Below are positions 43,349 through 54,145 of a stretch of DNA of 64,000 bases, in pieces. Made by a program: the position numbers and the translations under genes. The stretch's first letter is position 1. Each line of letters starts with the position of its first letter. The stretch comes from Stomoxys calcitrans (Eukaryota; Arthropoda; Insecta; Diptera; Muscidae): NCBI RefSeq assembly GCF_963082655.1, contig NC_081554.1, forward strand, positions 97,326,232 to 97,390,231, read 5' to 3'. A model generated the notes under the pieces. The model did no database searches. It saw only the letters and a program-made list of their open reading frames with translations, and had not been told where the DNA came from.

Positions 43349-43845
43349 ATCGTCACTATCGCTCAATTCAACAACGCGAATTGAAGCAGAACGAACTACC
43401 GCAACGCAGAATTTTTGGTGAATGGGCTCTTGGAAAGTTGGCTGTAGTGGATCTACGGTCTTTTTTTTATCAAAAAATTGTGTTCAGCGACGAAGCTCAT
43501 TTTTGGCACAACGGATGAGTAAATAATCAGAATTGTCGATTTTGGAGTAAAGATCAGACAGAAGCATTTCAAGAGCTGCCAATGCATCCAGAAAAAGTCA
43601 CAGTCAGGTGTGGCTAATGGGCTGGTGGCATCATTGGACCGTGCTTCTTCAAAGATGTTGCGAATCGTAACGTAACTGTGAATGGTGAGAACTACCCTGA
43701 GATGATATCCAACTTTTTTTTCGCCCAAAGTGGAAGGGCTTGACTTGCATGACAAATGGTTTCAATAAGACGTTGCCACATGCCACACAGCACGCGTAAT
43801 AAAGAACTTATTGAGAGGCCAGTTCGGTGAACATTTAGGATTGAG
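43349..43845 (+). pseudogene. Broken mariner-superfamily transposase
   Basis: A frame to 43518 reads RRIFGEWALGKLA and IVFSDEAHFWHNG then stops at 43516-43518. The same frame continues with NQNCRFW, ELPMHPEKVTV and another stop at 43615, then GGIIGPCFFKDV and NRNVTVNGE. A later piece (about 43745-43835) holds a DVATCHTA segment, the second catalytic Asp region. The third acidic residue and both terminal repeats are missing. It is the same protein family as in the 29574 foldback and unlike the Tc1 element next to it. Confidence 0.75.
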
Positions 43846-43962
43846 GACACAGTAAAAATTTAAAACAGCGAAAAATGTTTGCTTTTTTAGGAAAAATGCT
43901 ACTTTCCCATTTCCAGCAGACTTTCTGTTGACACCGTAAACATTTTTGCTGTGTTTACTATA

Positions 43963-44188
43963 CAGCGGTAAAAAAAAGTATTCATCATTAGCAAAATTGA
44001 TAATAAATTCACTTATTTTGGGTAATTGAAGAAAATTTAAAGTAAACAAATAATGCAGTTTTATGCAATAGTTTATTTTTCGTAATATGTTTTAAAATAA
44101 ATTCAAAAAATAAATTTAATTAGCGCAAAAAATGCAATTTTATATAATAACACCAAAAACAGAACAAAAAAAGTATTCATCATTGATG
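43963..44188 (+). repeat. Left terminal inverted repeat region with two transposase-site repeats
   Basis: The outer repeat 43963-43991 and inner repeat 44166-44188 share AAAAAAAGTATTCATCATT. In related elements such paired repeats bind the transposase; that role is inferred here. Confidence 0.8.
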
Positions 44189-44312
44189 TGCTATCATCAA
44201 AGTCAAATTCAAATATTATTTGGGAATCCCCCTTTTCTGTTTTATTTAGTAGAGGAGGCTTTGCCCTTGACAGCAAATATTTAATTTCATTGAAAATATA
44301 GTTTTTGTCAAA

Positions 44313-45341
44313 ATGGGTCGTAAGCAAAACGAGGTTTCTGATGAGGTAAAAGTTTTGATAATAAAACACCACAGGAATGGTTTAAATCAAAAAACTATCA
44401 GTGAAATATTAAATAGACCACGATCTACTATACAATCCATCATCAGAAAGTGGACAGAAACGAAAACTGTTGACAATAAACCAAGATCTGGTCGACCAAA
44501 AGCACTTTCAGTTGGAGATGTGCGTTGGCTAGTGCGGCAAGTTCAGAAAACTCCGAAGACAAATGCGACCATTCTTCGTAAAAACACTATGGAATATTTA
44601 GGGAAGGAAGTTACTACACAAACAATTCGAAATACACTCAAAAGGCATAGTTACAGAGGAAGAACTGCACGTAAGAAGCCCTTTATAAATAAAATAAACC
44701 GAGTGAAAAGGCTAAACTTCGCAAAAATGTATGTAAAACAGCCCGAATCATTTTGGAAAACAGTCATTTTTGCAGACGAGAGCAAGTTTAATCTTTTTGG
44801 GTGCGATGGAAAGGTCATAGTGTACAGAAAACCAAATACAGAGCTTGAAGAACGAAACACAGTTGCTACTGTAAAACATGGTGGAGGTGGTTTAATGGTT
44901 TGGGGGTGTATGGCGGCTTCAGGAGCGGGAAATCTTGAAATTATTAATGGAGTAATGGATCATAAGTATTACATTGACATTTTAAAGAGGAATTCAAAAG
45001 ATAGTGCTGTAAAACTTGGGCTTGGTAATAACTTTCAATATTATCAAGATAATGACCCCAAACATTCTGCTTTAAATACCAAGATGTGGATGCTGTATAA
45101 CTGCCCCAAAGTCATTAAAACTCCTCCTCAAAGTCCCGACTTGAACCCAATTGAACATCTTTGGGAACATCTCGAACGCAAATTGAGAACGCGCAATTTT
45201 TCGAGCAAGAGTCAAATGCAACAGGTGATAATGGAGGAATGGACTAATATAGACCAAAATATAACCGCTAAATTAGTCCAATCGATGTCAAACCGTTTAA
45301 AAGAAGTTATAAGACGCGGTGGTCGAATAACAAAGTATTAA
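44313..45341 (+). CDS. Tc1-family DD34E transposase, full length
   Basis: A 342-residue protein with no internal stop, within the 340-350 usual for Tc1 transposases, which cut and paste the element at TA sites in nuclear DNA. Residues 1-50 form a first helix-turn-helix (KTISEILNRPRSTIQSIIRKW); residues 56-63 (KPRSGRPK) are the GRPR-type hook; 65-135 form the second helix-turn-helix. The catalytic triad is Asp155 (FADESKFNLFG), Asp246 (YQDNDPKHSA) and Glu281 (SPDLNPIEHLWEHLERKL), with 34 residues between the last two. GGGGLMVWGCMA at 190-201 is the glycine-rich box. A basic RRGGR lies near the C-terminus. The ATG at 44313 is chosen because MGRKQ fits family N-termini. It is the only gene in the element, which has intact ends. 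Confidence 0.93.
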   Translation: MGRKQNEVSDEVKVLIIKHHRNGLNQKTISEILNRPRSTIQSIIRKWTETKTVDNKPRSGRPKALSVGDVRWLVRQVQKTPKTNATILRKNTMEYLGKEVTTQTIRNTLKRHSYRGRTARKKPFINKINRVKRLNFAKMYVKQPESFWKTVIFADESKFNLFGCDGKVIVYRKPNTELEERNTVATVKHGGGGLMVWGCMAASGAGNLEIINGVMDHKYYIDILKRNSKDSAVKLGLGNNFQYYQDNDPKHSALNTKMWMLYNCPKVIKTPPQSPDLNPIEHLWEHLERKLRTRNFSSKSQMQQVIMEEWTNIDQNITAKLVQSMSNRLKEVIRRGGRITKY

Positions 45342-45380
45342 TTTTTTTAAATTATGTTATTTATTTTTTTGTTTTTTTTG

Positions 45381-45603
45381 CAATGATGAATACTTTTTTT
45401 GTTTAATTTTTTGTGTTCAGCTGTAAAATGGCCCATTTTGTTCCAATAAATACTATTTTTTTCTTTAAAAACAATGAAATTGTGTACATATATATCACAC
45501 AAGCACTACTGCATCATTAGTTTAATATGTTTTTATTCCAATTGTCTTTTGTAGACTTATTAAAAAAAAAACATTGAATGATGACTACTTTTTTTGACCG
45601 CTG
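45381..45603 (-). repeat. Right terminal inverted repeat region with two transposase-site repeats
   Basis: Inner copy 45381-45400 (CAATGATGAATACTTTTTTT) and outer copy 45572-45603 mirror the left side. The outer right copy has ACTACTT where the left has AAGTATT inverted, a small end asymmetry. Confidence 0.8.
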
Positions 45604-45605
45604 TA

Positions 45606-45949
45606 TGTAATATATTTTATGAGGTCGCAAAACCATATTTCTAGGTGTTACATTTGGAGTGGCTAAGTTCGTATACCTTCATAGGTGAAAAAAGTAGCAT
45701 TTTTCAAACGATTTCGTTAAAATTTGGAATGGCGAGTTGTATTAGATCGTCGAAATCATACCAAATTTGGATTAGTCCCACCATAGTCCGGTTTCCGTCT
45801 ATAACCAATAAAAAGCTTATTTTTTAAGAATTTTTGTTTAGTTTCAGTTTATAGCTGTACTCGAAACCGGTCCTCATTAAATAATCCACCCACAGCAATT
45901 TGTTGGTAAAAAAAAATGTTTCCCATAACAATAGAATTTTTTTTCTACC
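45606..45949. other. Weak DINE-like remnant, no gene
   Basis: Phrases such as GAGGTCGCAAAACCATATTTC, GGTGTTACATTTGG and GATTTCGTTAAAATTTGGAATGG recall DINE 5' blocks and cores, but no terminus or repeated unit is preserved. Confidence 0.35.
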
Positions 45950-46795
45950 CTCCATCATAGGACGGGGGTATACTAATTTCATTCTGTTTGTAACTCCTCG
46001 AAATATTCGTCTAAGACCCCATAAAGTATATATATTCAAGATCGTCATGACATTCATGACATTTTAAATCGAACTAGCCATGTCCGTCTGTCTGTCGAAA
46101 GCACGCTAGCTGCTTGAATTTTTGCACAAATACTTCTTATTAGTGTAGGTCAGTTGGGGTTGTAAATGGGTCATATCGGTTCATGTTTTGATATAGCTGC
46201 CGTATAAACCGATCTTGGATCTTGACTTCTTGTGCCATTAGAAGGCGCAATTCTTTTCCGATTTCGTTGAAATTTTGCATTACGTGTTTTGTTACGACTT
46301 CCAACAACTGTGCCAAGAATCGGTTTATAACCTGATATAGCTGCCATATAAACCGATCTGGTGTCTTGACTTCTTGAGCCACTAGAGGGCGTAATTCATA
46401 TCCGATTTTGTTGAAATTTAGCATGACGTATTTTGTTATGACTTCCAGCAACTGTGTTAAGAATGGTTCAAATCGGACTATAACCTGATATAGCTACCAT
46501 ATAAACCGATCTGGGATCTTGACGTCTTGAGCCTCTTAAGTGCGCAATTATTATCTGATTTTTCCTTTAGCATACGTATCGAATATGGTCTGAATCGATT
46601 TAAAGCCTAATACAGCTCACCTATAAACCGACCGCCCTTTTTTACTTCTTCAGCCCCTAAAGGGCATAATTCTTACTAGATTTGGCTGAAATTTTACACA
46701 ATGACTTCTACTATGGTATCCAATATTCAATTCAATTATGGTTCGAAATTAACAATAACTTGATATTGTTACAATAACATAGCAACTGTTTCTTC

Positions 46796-46996
46796 TGTTG
46801 AAGTATCAATCGACTTTGAATAATTAACTTTATTATTTCTTTTATTATATTCACATAGATAGCATTAATTTTCAATGTATTATACATGCTGTCAATTCTA
46901 AAGAATATTTTTTCATTCTCAAATAAACCTTTGTATCATTCAATTCGTGTGTGTTCTTATTAACTCAATTCCACATATATAGAAGCATTTCCAATA
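46796..46996 (+). repeat. 5' LTR of the Copia element (201 bp)
   Basis: Begins TGTTGAAGTATC and ends CATTTCCAATA. It differs from the 3' LTR at three positions: A/G in TGTTGAAG, T/C in ATGCTGTCAATT and A/T in CTCAAATAAACC. An AATAAA polyadenylation-like word (the A variant) appears only in this copy. Confidence 0.92.
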
Positions 46997-47014
46997 GGTT
47001 TTGGGTCCAGCGCT

Positions 47015-49919
47015 ATGGAGTATTTAAGAACATCTTTCGCGAAATTAAACGAGGACAACTACCATTTGTGGAAATTTAAGTTGGAGTTGATTCTACGTAA
47101 GGAAGGTTTGTGGGAATACGTAACTAATCCGGTCCCAAGCGAACCAGACGAAATTTGGAAGAAATAGAATGAGGAAGCCACGGTCATCATTGGTTTATCC
47201 GTGGAAGATAGTCAACTTATGCTCATTAAAAAGGCTGGAAGTGCCAACGAATCCTGGGGAATATTGCGTTCTCACCATGAAAAGGACACGCTCGGAAGTA
47301 GCGTACGTATTATGAGACAAATTTGCAATTTGAAATATTCAATGGATGGTGATATAAATGAGCATATAATGGAAATGAAACTATTGTTTGAAAAACTGGA
47401 AGCTGTCGGTGAAAATTTTTCAGAAAGATGGCTAGTAGCAATGCTACGGAGTAGCTTACCACCATCATTCGATACGCTCGTGACAGCTTTAGAAGTTCGG
47501 AAAAAGGAAGAACTTACTGTGAAAGTCGTGGAAACTTGCTTGATTGGAGAATGTTTGAAAAATAAGGAAAATGTAGCTTCGAATTCAATACTTAAGATTT
47601 CAGACCGTGAAGGCGAATATCATGTGAAACGTTGTCATTTTTGTAAGGCAAAAGGTCACCTTAAAAAGGATTGCTGGAAGTTCAAGAAAGCAAAGAATAA
47701 CAATAAAGTCAACGAAGCAAAAGAAGTTAATTCATCAGAGGGAAAATATTGTTTTTCAACTGGAAGTGATGTTTCGTCGTGGGTAATAGATTCTGGTGCA
47801 ACTTGCCACATAAGTTCACAATGCTCGTTTTTCTCATCGCTGGATGCAAGTGTTCGAGAATTAGTAACTGTTGCAAATGGTGAGTCAGTTTATTGTGAAG
47901 GCAAGGGAACTTGCATTGTTCAAACTGTGAATTCCAAGGGCGATAGTTTTAACATAACTATACATGATGTGCTGTTCATTCCGTCTTTTCAAGGCAATTT
48001 ATTGTCTGTCAACAAAATGTTAAAGAAGGGCTTGAAGGTAGTTTTTGAAAATTCAAATGCAAGTATCGTAGCGAAAGACGGGAAGGAAATTGGTTTTGCG
48101 AAAAGTATATCAGGGTTATTTTATTTGCGTCAAAAACAAAAACAAAAAGCTTTGACTGCCTCATGTGATATAAACAATTGCCAACATTATTGGCACAAGA
48201 TTTTTGGCCATAGAGATATCGAAGCACTGAAGGAAATGCAGAAACAGAATCTTGTAAGTGGTATGAAAATAAGAGATTGTGGCACAAGCAAACTTTGTGA
48301 TGTCTATGTCACATGTAAAATGTCCAAGAAGCCTTTTAATAAGAAATCTGAGAAAAACTCAAGTCGAGTTTTGGATTTGATTCATACCTGTGATGAAGAT
48401 GAACGCGAAACAGCCGAGAGAAGATCTGAAAGGAAAACTAAAGGTAACCCTCCTGATAGATATGGATACAGCGTACGCGCCGATGACAACTTCATTGAAC
48501 CAAAGACATATAAGCAAGCTTTAGAATCCCCACAACGTAAACAATGGATCAGTGGTATGGAGGATGAAATGCCATCTCTAAAGAAATTAGAAACGTGGGA
48601 TCTGGTTGTACCTCCAGAAAATGCCAATATCGTCAGTTGTAAATAGACGTATAAAATAAAGAGAGATGCCGAGGGAAGAGCCCAAAGATTTAAGGCACGA
48701 CTGGTGGCTCGTGGTTTTTCTCGTAATCGCTCCTGTTGTCAAACAGACAACCTTTCGAACCCTTTTATCTGTAGCAGGTGCAAAGAAAATGACAGCGGTT
48801 CACTTCGATTTCAAATCAGCGTTTCTAAATGGCGATCTTAATGAATCCATTTACATGGAGCAACCTGCAGGATTTGAAGAAGGCGGAAAAAATCTGGTAT
48901 GTGAATTGAAAAAGAGCATATATGGTCTTAAGCAGGCTGCGCATGTTTGGAATGCAATCCTTCATAATGTCTTGTGTAAAGGAGGGTATAAACAATCTGC
49001 TGCGGATCCTTGCCTTTATACAAAATGCACCAACGAGAAAGGGATCATATGTATTCTTGTATACGTTGATGACATTTTAGCTGTTTCAAAAAGCAAATCA
49101 GATATTAGAATGTTTGAAAAGCTGATTCAATCGCATTTTGAGATATGTCATCTCGGAAATGCAAAACACTATTTGGGCCTCGAAATTTTTCAAGACAAGA
49201 ATTTTAACTTTTGCATACGCCAACGAAAATATATTACTGATATGTTGAATGAATACGGTATGGAAAATGGAAAAGAATCAAAATATCCGTTGGATCCTGG
49301 CTACGGAAAAACCGAGTCTAATCTTCTGATAGACAACACCAAATACCAAAAATTGATTGGATCGCTTTTATACCTTAGTGTTAATTCAAGGCCGCACATT
49401 GCTGCGAGTGTTTCCATACTAGCGTGAAAAGTAAGCTGTCCCACTTAGGAAGATTGGGCAGAGTTGAAACGCATCCTGAAGAACCTCAAGGGAACAATTA
49501 TTCACTTTTTAAAGTTAAGTAACAACAATTCTGAGGGTAACATAAGCTGGGCTTGCAGAAAACAAACTTGTGTTTCACTGTCCTCTACGGAAGCTGAGTT
49601 TATTTCCCTTTCTGAAGCTTGCAAAGAAGCAATCTGGCTAAGACGTCTATTGAGTGACATGAAGATAATTCAAACTTCACCAACAATAATCTACGAAGAC
49701 AATCAAAGCTGCTTGAAACTTATTAAAGAAGAAAAACTCAGTAACAGAACGAAACATATTGACACAAAGCTCCATTTTGTAAAGGATCACATCAAAAAGA
49801 AAGATGTTGAATGCAATTACTGTCCAACGGAATCTATGGTGGCGGATATAATGACTAAAACTTTAAAACCACCTCTATTTGTAAAATTTCGAAAATCAAT
49901 TGGCGTTGAACTCGATTGA
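47015..49919 (+). pseudogene. Copia gag-pol, broken and lacking integrase
   Basis: An ATG at 47015 opens a Gag frame that meets TAG at codon 51 (47165-47167); the frame stays open from 47168 to 48643. From the Met at 47201, residues 145-158 are a CCHC zinc knuckle (CHFCKAKGHLKKDC), 197-200 the protease DSGA, and 332-372 the pre-integrase H/C motif. At residue 396 (about 48388) it jumps from the start of integrase (LDLIHT) to sequence upstream of reverse transcriptase, so the integrase catalytic core is gone. A TAG ends the frame at 48644-48646, a shift follows near 48725-48745, and reverse transcriptase is read in another frame with FDFKSAFLNGD and YVDD (49062-49073). Two in-frame stops (49425, 49446) precede RNase H, which keeps LSSTEAE and YEDNQSC but lacks its first strand and catalytic Asp near 49533. 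It cannot act alone. Confidence 0.9.
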
Positions 49920-49926
49920 GGAAGGG
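49918..49926 (+). promoter_or_regulatory. Polypurine tract of the Copia element
   Basis: GAGGAAGGG directly before the 3' LTR, where plus-strand DNA synthesis is primed in LTR retrotransposons. It overlaps the gag-pol stop codon region (TGA at 49917-49919). Confidence 0.8.
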
Positions 49927-50127
49927 TGTTGGAGTATCAATCGACTTTGAATAATTAACTTTATTATTTCTTTTATTATATTCACATAGATAGCATTAAT
50001 TTTCAATGTATTATACATGCTGCCAATTCTAAAGAATATTTTTTCATTCTCAATTAAACCTTTGTATCATTCAATTCGTGTGTGTTCTTATTAACTCAAT
50101 TCCACATATATAGAAGCATTTCCAATA
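49927..50127 (+). repeat. 3' LTR of the Copia element (201 bp)
   Basis: Begins TGTTGGAGTATC and ends CATTTCCAATA; the three differences from the 5' LTR are listed there. About 1.5% divergence suggests a fairly recent insertion compared with the decay of gag-pol. Confidence 0.92.
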
Positions 50128-50241
50128 TCTTTTACCCTTTGGTTGCCTAAAAAGAGATACCGGGAAGAGAGCTCGACAAATGCGATTCATGGTGGAGGGT
50201 ATATAAGATTCGGCTCGGCCGAACTTAGCGCGCTTTTACTT

Positions 50242-51405
50242 GCTTATATTTAATCCTATCTTTTAATTTGCTACAATTTGACTTTTTTTTAAATAACAGC
50301 ATACAAAATAAATACGCCTAAAATTGGCAAAAAATTTGTATTTAAAAATATAGCAAGTGCTTCAACTGTTGTTTAGAAGTTCATTCAATATATCATAATT
50401 TTTTATTTAATATCAGCAGACCGTGTTTGCTGATATCAGCAGACTAATTTTTTTGGGTGAGTGTTTAAATATACATTTTTGCTTTAACCATCTTGTCATT
50501 CATCTTCAATGAAAACAATTTCCCACCAATTTAATGCTTTCAATAAATTTATTAGTATAAGTTCTTTTGACGTAGAAAATTTTTTGTAATCATTCCAATA
50601 ATAAATTAAATTGATTTTAAATATATTGACAGTTTTTGTCCGGAAAAATCGAGGTTATTGAAACAAAAATGAAATATTTACATTATGAGTAGATTTTTAT
50701 TATATTTGATACAAAGCTAAATAAATTCTGATTTTCGCACAAACATACTTATCACTTTGAAATGGTACAGAGACAAAAAAGGGTTATGCATAGATAGTTG
50801 TGTGTAAGCATTTAAACCACAATTATTTGAAAAATTCACGATTTTTAGTTTTGCACACATTCGATAATTGTGCCAAATGCAACCGCAATTGCAACAGCCA
50901 CAAACACATTCGCATGCATACAAATCACTCACATTCACATTCACATTCACACTGCCACCTGGCCTCACACTACAACTCAGACACATTTAGGCCAAATGAC
51001 ACACCTGGCTAGGCATCAATTCAATGCAAAAACAATAACGACAAAAATGTCTCTCCCGCATAAAAATAGTTTGGTGAGGAAGGGGTATGAGGTGTTTCAC
51101 TATTTTGTATCGTATTGTAGACAATTTGGATTTCAACACTCCGCAACCACACAACCGAAATGTTGAAAAATATGTTTATTTCATTTTCTCTTCCACATTT
51201 CAGCCACTATGCTGGAACTCGGTTGTGTGATCCTGGTTCGGTTTTTCGCTTAGAATGGTTGTGCTGTGTGCCAGTGGACAGACTCAATTGTGTGTTAACT
51301 TATCATCGGTAGATATTCATCATTGTCAACTTCAACGCCAACGTTACATCCATCATCAATGTTACGCTGACTGCAGAAAATTTGTGGCATATAAGGCAAA
51401 TAAAA
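50242..51405. other. No gene seen; palindrome and hexamer repeat
   Basis: Holds a perfect 12-bp palindrome GCTGATATCAGC at 50429-50440, beside a repeated ATATCAGCAGAC (50410 and 50433), and a short CATTCA hexamer array at about 50929-50954. The frames across the hexamer (HSHSHSHSH) are repeat translation. Confidence 0.45.
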
Positions 51406-53090
51406 ACAAGTAAAATGGCGTTAAATTCGGCCGGGCCGAACTTTGGATACCCACCACCTCGGGTAAGTCACCTTGCATCAAAATCCGGTGAAAATTGCAT
51501 ACCTTATGTCCCATAGCACCTATAAGTACAAGTCATTGTTCAATTGTGTATAAGAAAATATTGGTCTGTTAAGAAGGTATATCTAAAAATAAACCGATCT
51601 GAACCCTATACGACAAGGATGTCGAAAAACGTAACATAAGTCATTGTTTAAAAAAAAAATTTCGAAGAGCCTAACACAACTCACTGTCCAAAATCTCGGC
51701 GAAATCGGACAATAAATGCGTCTTTTATGGCCTCAAAACCTTAAATCGAGAGATCGGCCTATATGGCAGCTATATCCAAATCTGGACCGATCTGAGCCAA
51801 ACTGAAGAAGTATGTCGAAGGTCTTAACTTAACTCACTGTCCCAAATTTTTGCGACATCAAACAATAAATGCGCCTTTTATGGGCGCAAAACCTTAAATC
51901 GCCAGATCGGTCTATATAGCAGCTACATGCAAATCTGGACCAATTTGGGCCAAATTGAAGAAGGATGTCGAAAGGCCCAGCACAACTCGCTGTCCAAATT
52001 TGGCAAAGTCGGACAAGAAATGCGCCATTTATTGGCGCAAGGCCTTAAATCGAGAGATCGGTCTATATGGCAGCTAAATCCTAATCTGGACCGAACTGAG
52101 CCAAATTGAAGAACAAAGTCCAAGGGCTTAACGTAATTCACTGTCCCAAATTTCGATGACATCGGACAATAAATTCGTCTTTAATGGGCCCAAAACCTTA
52201 AATCGATAGATCGGTCTATATGGCAGCTATAACCTAATCTGGACCGTTCTGAGCCAAATTGAAGAAGGATGTCGAAGGGCATAACAGAACTCACTGTCCC
52301 AAGTTTCGGCGACACCGGACAATAAATGCGTCTTTTATGGGCCCAAAACCTTAAATCGAGAGATCGGCCTATATGGCAGCAATATTAAATCCTTGACCGA
52401 TCTGGGCCAAATTAAAGAAATATGTCGAAGGGCGTAACACAACTCACTGTCCTAAACTTCAACAAAATCGGATAATAAATGTGGCTTTTATGGGCCTAAG
52501 AACCTAAATAGGCGGATCGGTTTATGTGGGGCTATATCAATCTATAGTCCGATATAGCATATCTTCGAACTTAACCTTTTTATGGACAAAAAGAGAATCT
52601 GTGCAAAGTTTCAGCTCAATATCCCTATTTTAAAAGACTGTAGCGTGATTTCAGCAGACAGACGGACGGACATGGCAAGATCGTCTACAATTTGTACGCT
52701 GATCAAGAATATATATACTTTTTAGGGTCGGAGATGGATATTCCGATGTGTTGCAAACGGAATGTCAAAAAATTCCTTGCGCTGTATCTCTTTTCAGGCG
52801 AACAAAGAAAAATGAATAAAAACTTTTATGCTTTTTGTGCAATAGCTGCACATTGTAGAAGTCATTGTGCGTCATTTCAGTCAACTCGGATGCGAATTGG
52901 GCTTTGTATCGGCCAAAGAAACAAAATCGGGAGATGGGTTTGTATGGGAGCTGTGTCGACGGGACACGTATATTGGAGGTCATGGGAGAAGCCGTTGTGC
53001 AAAATTTCTGCCAAATCGGATTTCGAGATGCTAAAAACAGAATGACGAAATTAGTATAGTATATCCCCATCCTTCGGTGGTGGGTATAAT
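51406..53090 (-). mobile_element. Family B DINE-1-like element, full ends, with an A insert
   Basis: Left 3' terminus CAAGTAAAATGGCGTTAAATTC with the hairpin TTCGGCCGGGCCGAA and TACCCACCACC. Core units with TCGGTCTATATGGCAGC or variants lie near 51747, 51906, 52060, 52212 and 52364, period about 153. Then CAGACAGACGGACGGACATGG and the 5' terminus CCTTCGGTGGTGGGTATAAT. Between about 52772 and 53018 a piece of family A (CAACTCGGATGCGAATTGG, GAAACAAAATCGGGAGATGGG) has been spliced into the 5' region. Confidence 0.8.
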
Positions 53091-53093
53091 ATT

Positions 53094-53185
53094 TAAGTAA
53101 AAGCGTTCTAAATTCAACCGGGCCGAATCTTGTACACTCTCCACCATGGAACGAATTTGTCAAGTTCTTTGAATGACTTCTTCAA
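53094..53185 (-). mobile_element. Family A 3' terminus fragment
   Basis: TAAGTAAAAGCGTTCTAAATTC, a decayed hairpin (CAACCGGGCCGAA) and CACTCTCCACCATGGAACG. Only the 3' end is left, adjacent to the family B copy. Confidence 0.7.
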
Positions 53186-53577
53186 ATATATATGTTGGTG
53201 TGTGTTGCTATCTTTGGCTTTCTTTTCCCATTTGCATCTCCGATCATTAAGCTCGTCTCGAAAGAAAAACCAACAAAAATTGTAAAATTTAATGATCTTC
53301 GCTCTTACAGGCAAAAAAAATTGAAAAGTATAAAAATATTTATTGAAAATTGTCTATAGAAAAAATTTCAGGAAAATGTTTTCGTTTGAAAAGATGTTAT
53401 TGAAAATTATCGAATTCTTTCTTTTAGAAAAAATAAATTCGATGATGCCCGGCCCTGAGCAACATTCTGCCTTTAGGCATATTTCATTGCAATTTTGGAT
53501 TTAGAAAAAAAAGTCTTTCACGTTTTATCTTTACATAGAAAAATTTTCATTTTGTATTTTATTCTGCAATTTGTACA
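53186..53577. other. No gene seen
   Basis: AT-rich DNA rich in short GAAAAA/TTTTC words; no terminus or coding motif. Confidence 0.4.
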
Positions 53578-54145
53578 CCCGAATTTCGACATTCTGTTTG
53601 TAACTCCTCGAAATATGCGTCTGAGACCCCATAAAGTATATATATTCTAAATCGTCTTGTCATTTTAAGTCGATCTGGCCATATCCGTCCGTCTGTCTGT
53701 CGAAAGCACGCTAACTTTCGAAGGAGTAAAGCTAGCCGCTTGAAATTTTGCACAAATACTTTTTATTAGTGTAGGTCAGTTGAGATTGTAAATGGGCCTA
53801 ATCGGTCCATGTTTTGATATAGCTGCCATATAAACCGATCTTGGGTCTTGACTTCTTGAGCCCCTAGAGGGCGCAATTCTCGTCCAATATGACGGAAATT
53901 TTGCATACTGTACTGACCTCTTCTATGACTGCTAGCATTTATTATGGTTCAAAACATTCCGTAACCTCACATAGCTCCCATATAAACCGATCTCCCGATT
54001 ATATTACTTAAGCCCCTAGATGACGCAACTCTTATCCAATTTGGCTGAAATTCTGCTCGATTATTTTTGCTCATGTCTCCTACCAACTCCAAATATGGCC
54101 TGTATCGATCTATATAGCGTCCATATAAACCTATCTCTCGATTGA
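53578..54145 (+). mobile_element. Family A DINE-1-like element, both ends truncated
   Basis: Begins in the GAATTTCGACATTCTGTTTG block without the terminal motif, has AAAGTATATATATTCTAAATC, GTCCGTCCGTCTGTCTGTCG at 53687, a unit with CTAGAGGGCGCAATTCTCG at about 53864, and stops in the core near 54145. Confidence 0.75.

Larger units (their letters stand above)
43963..45603 (+). mobile_element. Tc1-like DNA transposon, apparently complete
   Basis: The ends CAGCGGTAAAAAAAAGTATT (43963) and its inverse (ACTACTTTTTTTGACCGCTG ending 45603) are flanked by TA on both sides (43961-43962 and 45604-45605). A second copy of the repeat word (AAAAAAAGTATTCATCATTG) lies about 200 bases inside each end, at 44166-44188 and 45381-45400 inverted. 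This outer/inner arrangement is that of IR/DR Tc1 elements. The single gene between them is open. A copy with intact ends and an open transposase is a candidate for recent activity. Confidence 0.9.
46796..50127 (+). mobile_element. Copia-type LTR retrotransposon, internally deleted
   Basis: Two 201-bp LTRs (46796-46996, 49927-50127) flank a 2930-bp interior. After the 5' LTR, GGTTTTGGGTCCAGCGC is the likely primer-binding site. GAGGAAGGG at 49918-49926 is the polypurine tract. The flanks TCTTC (46791-46795) and TCTTT (50128-50132) could be a 5-bp target duplication with one change. The interior is well short of the usual 4-5 kb because the integrase and part of RNase H are missing. Confidence 0.9.
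45950..50241 (+). mobile_element. Family A DINE-1-like element split by a Copia element
   Basis: Left part 45950-46795: terminus CTACCCTCCATCATAGGACG, AAGTATATATATTCAAGATC block, short GTCCGTCTGTCTGTCG, five core units. Right part 50128-50241: TTTGGTTGCCTAAAAAGAGATACCGGG, GGTGGAGGGTATATAAG, hairpin TTCGGCTCGGCCGAA and CTTAGCGCGCTTTTACTTG. The Copia element lies between CAACTGTTTCTTC and TCTTTTACCC, where intact A copies run straight through. Confidence 0.85.
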
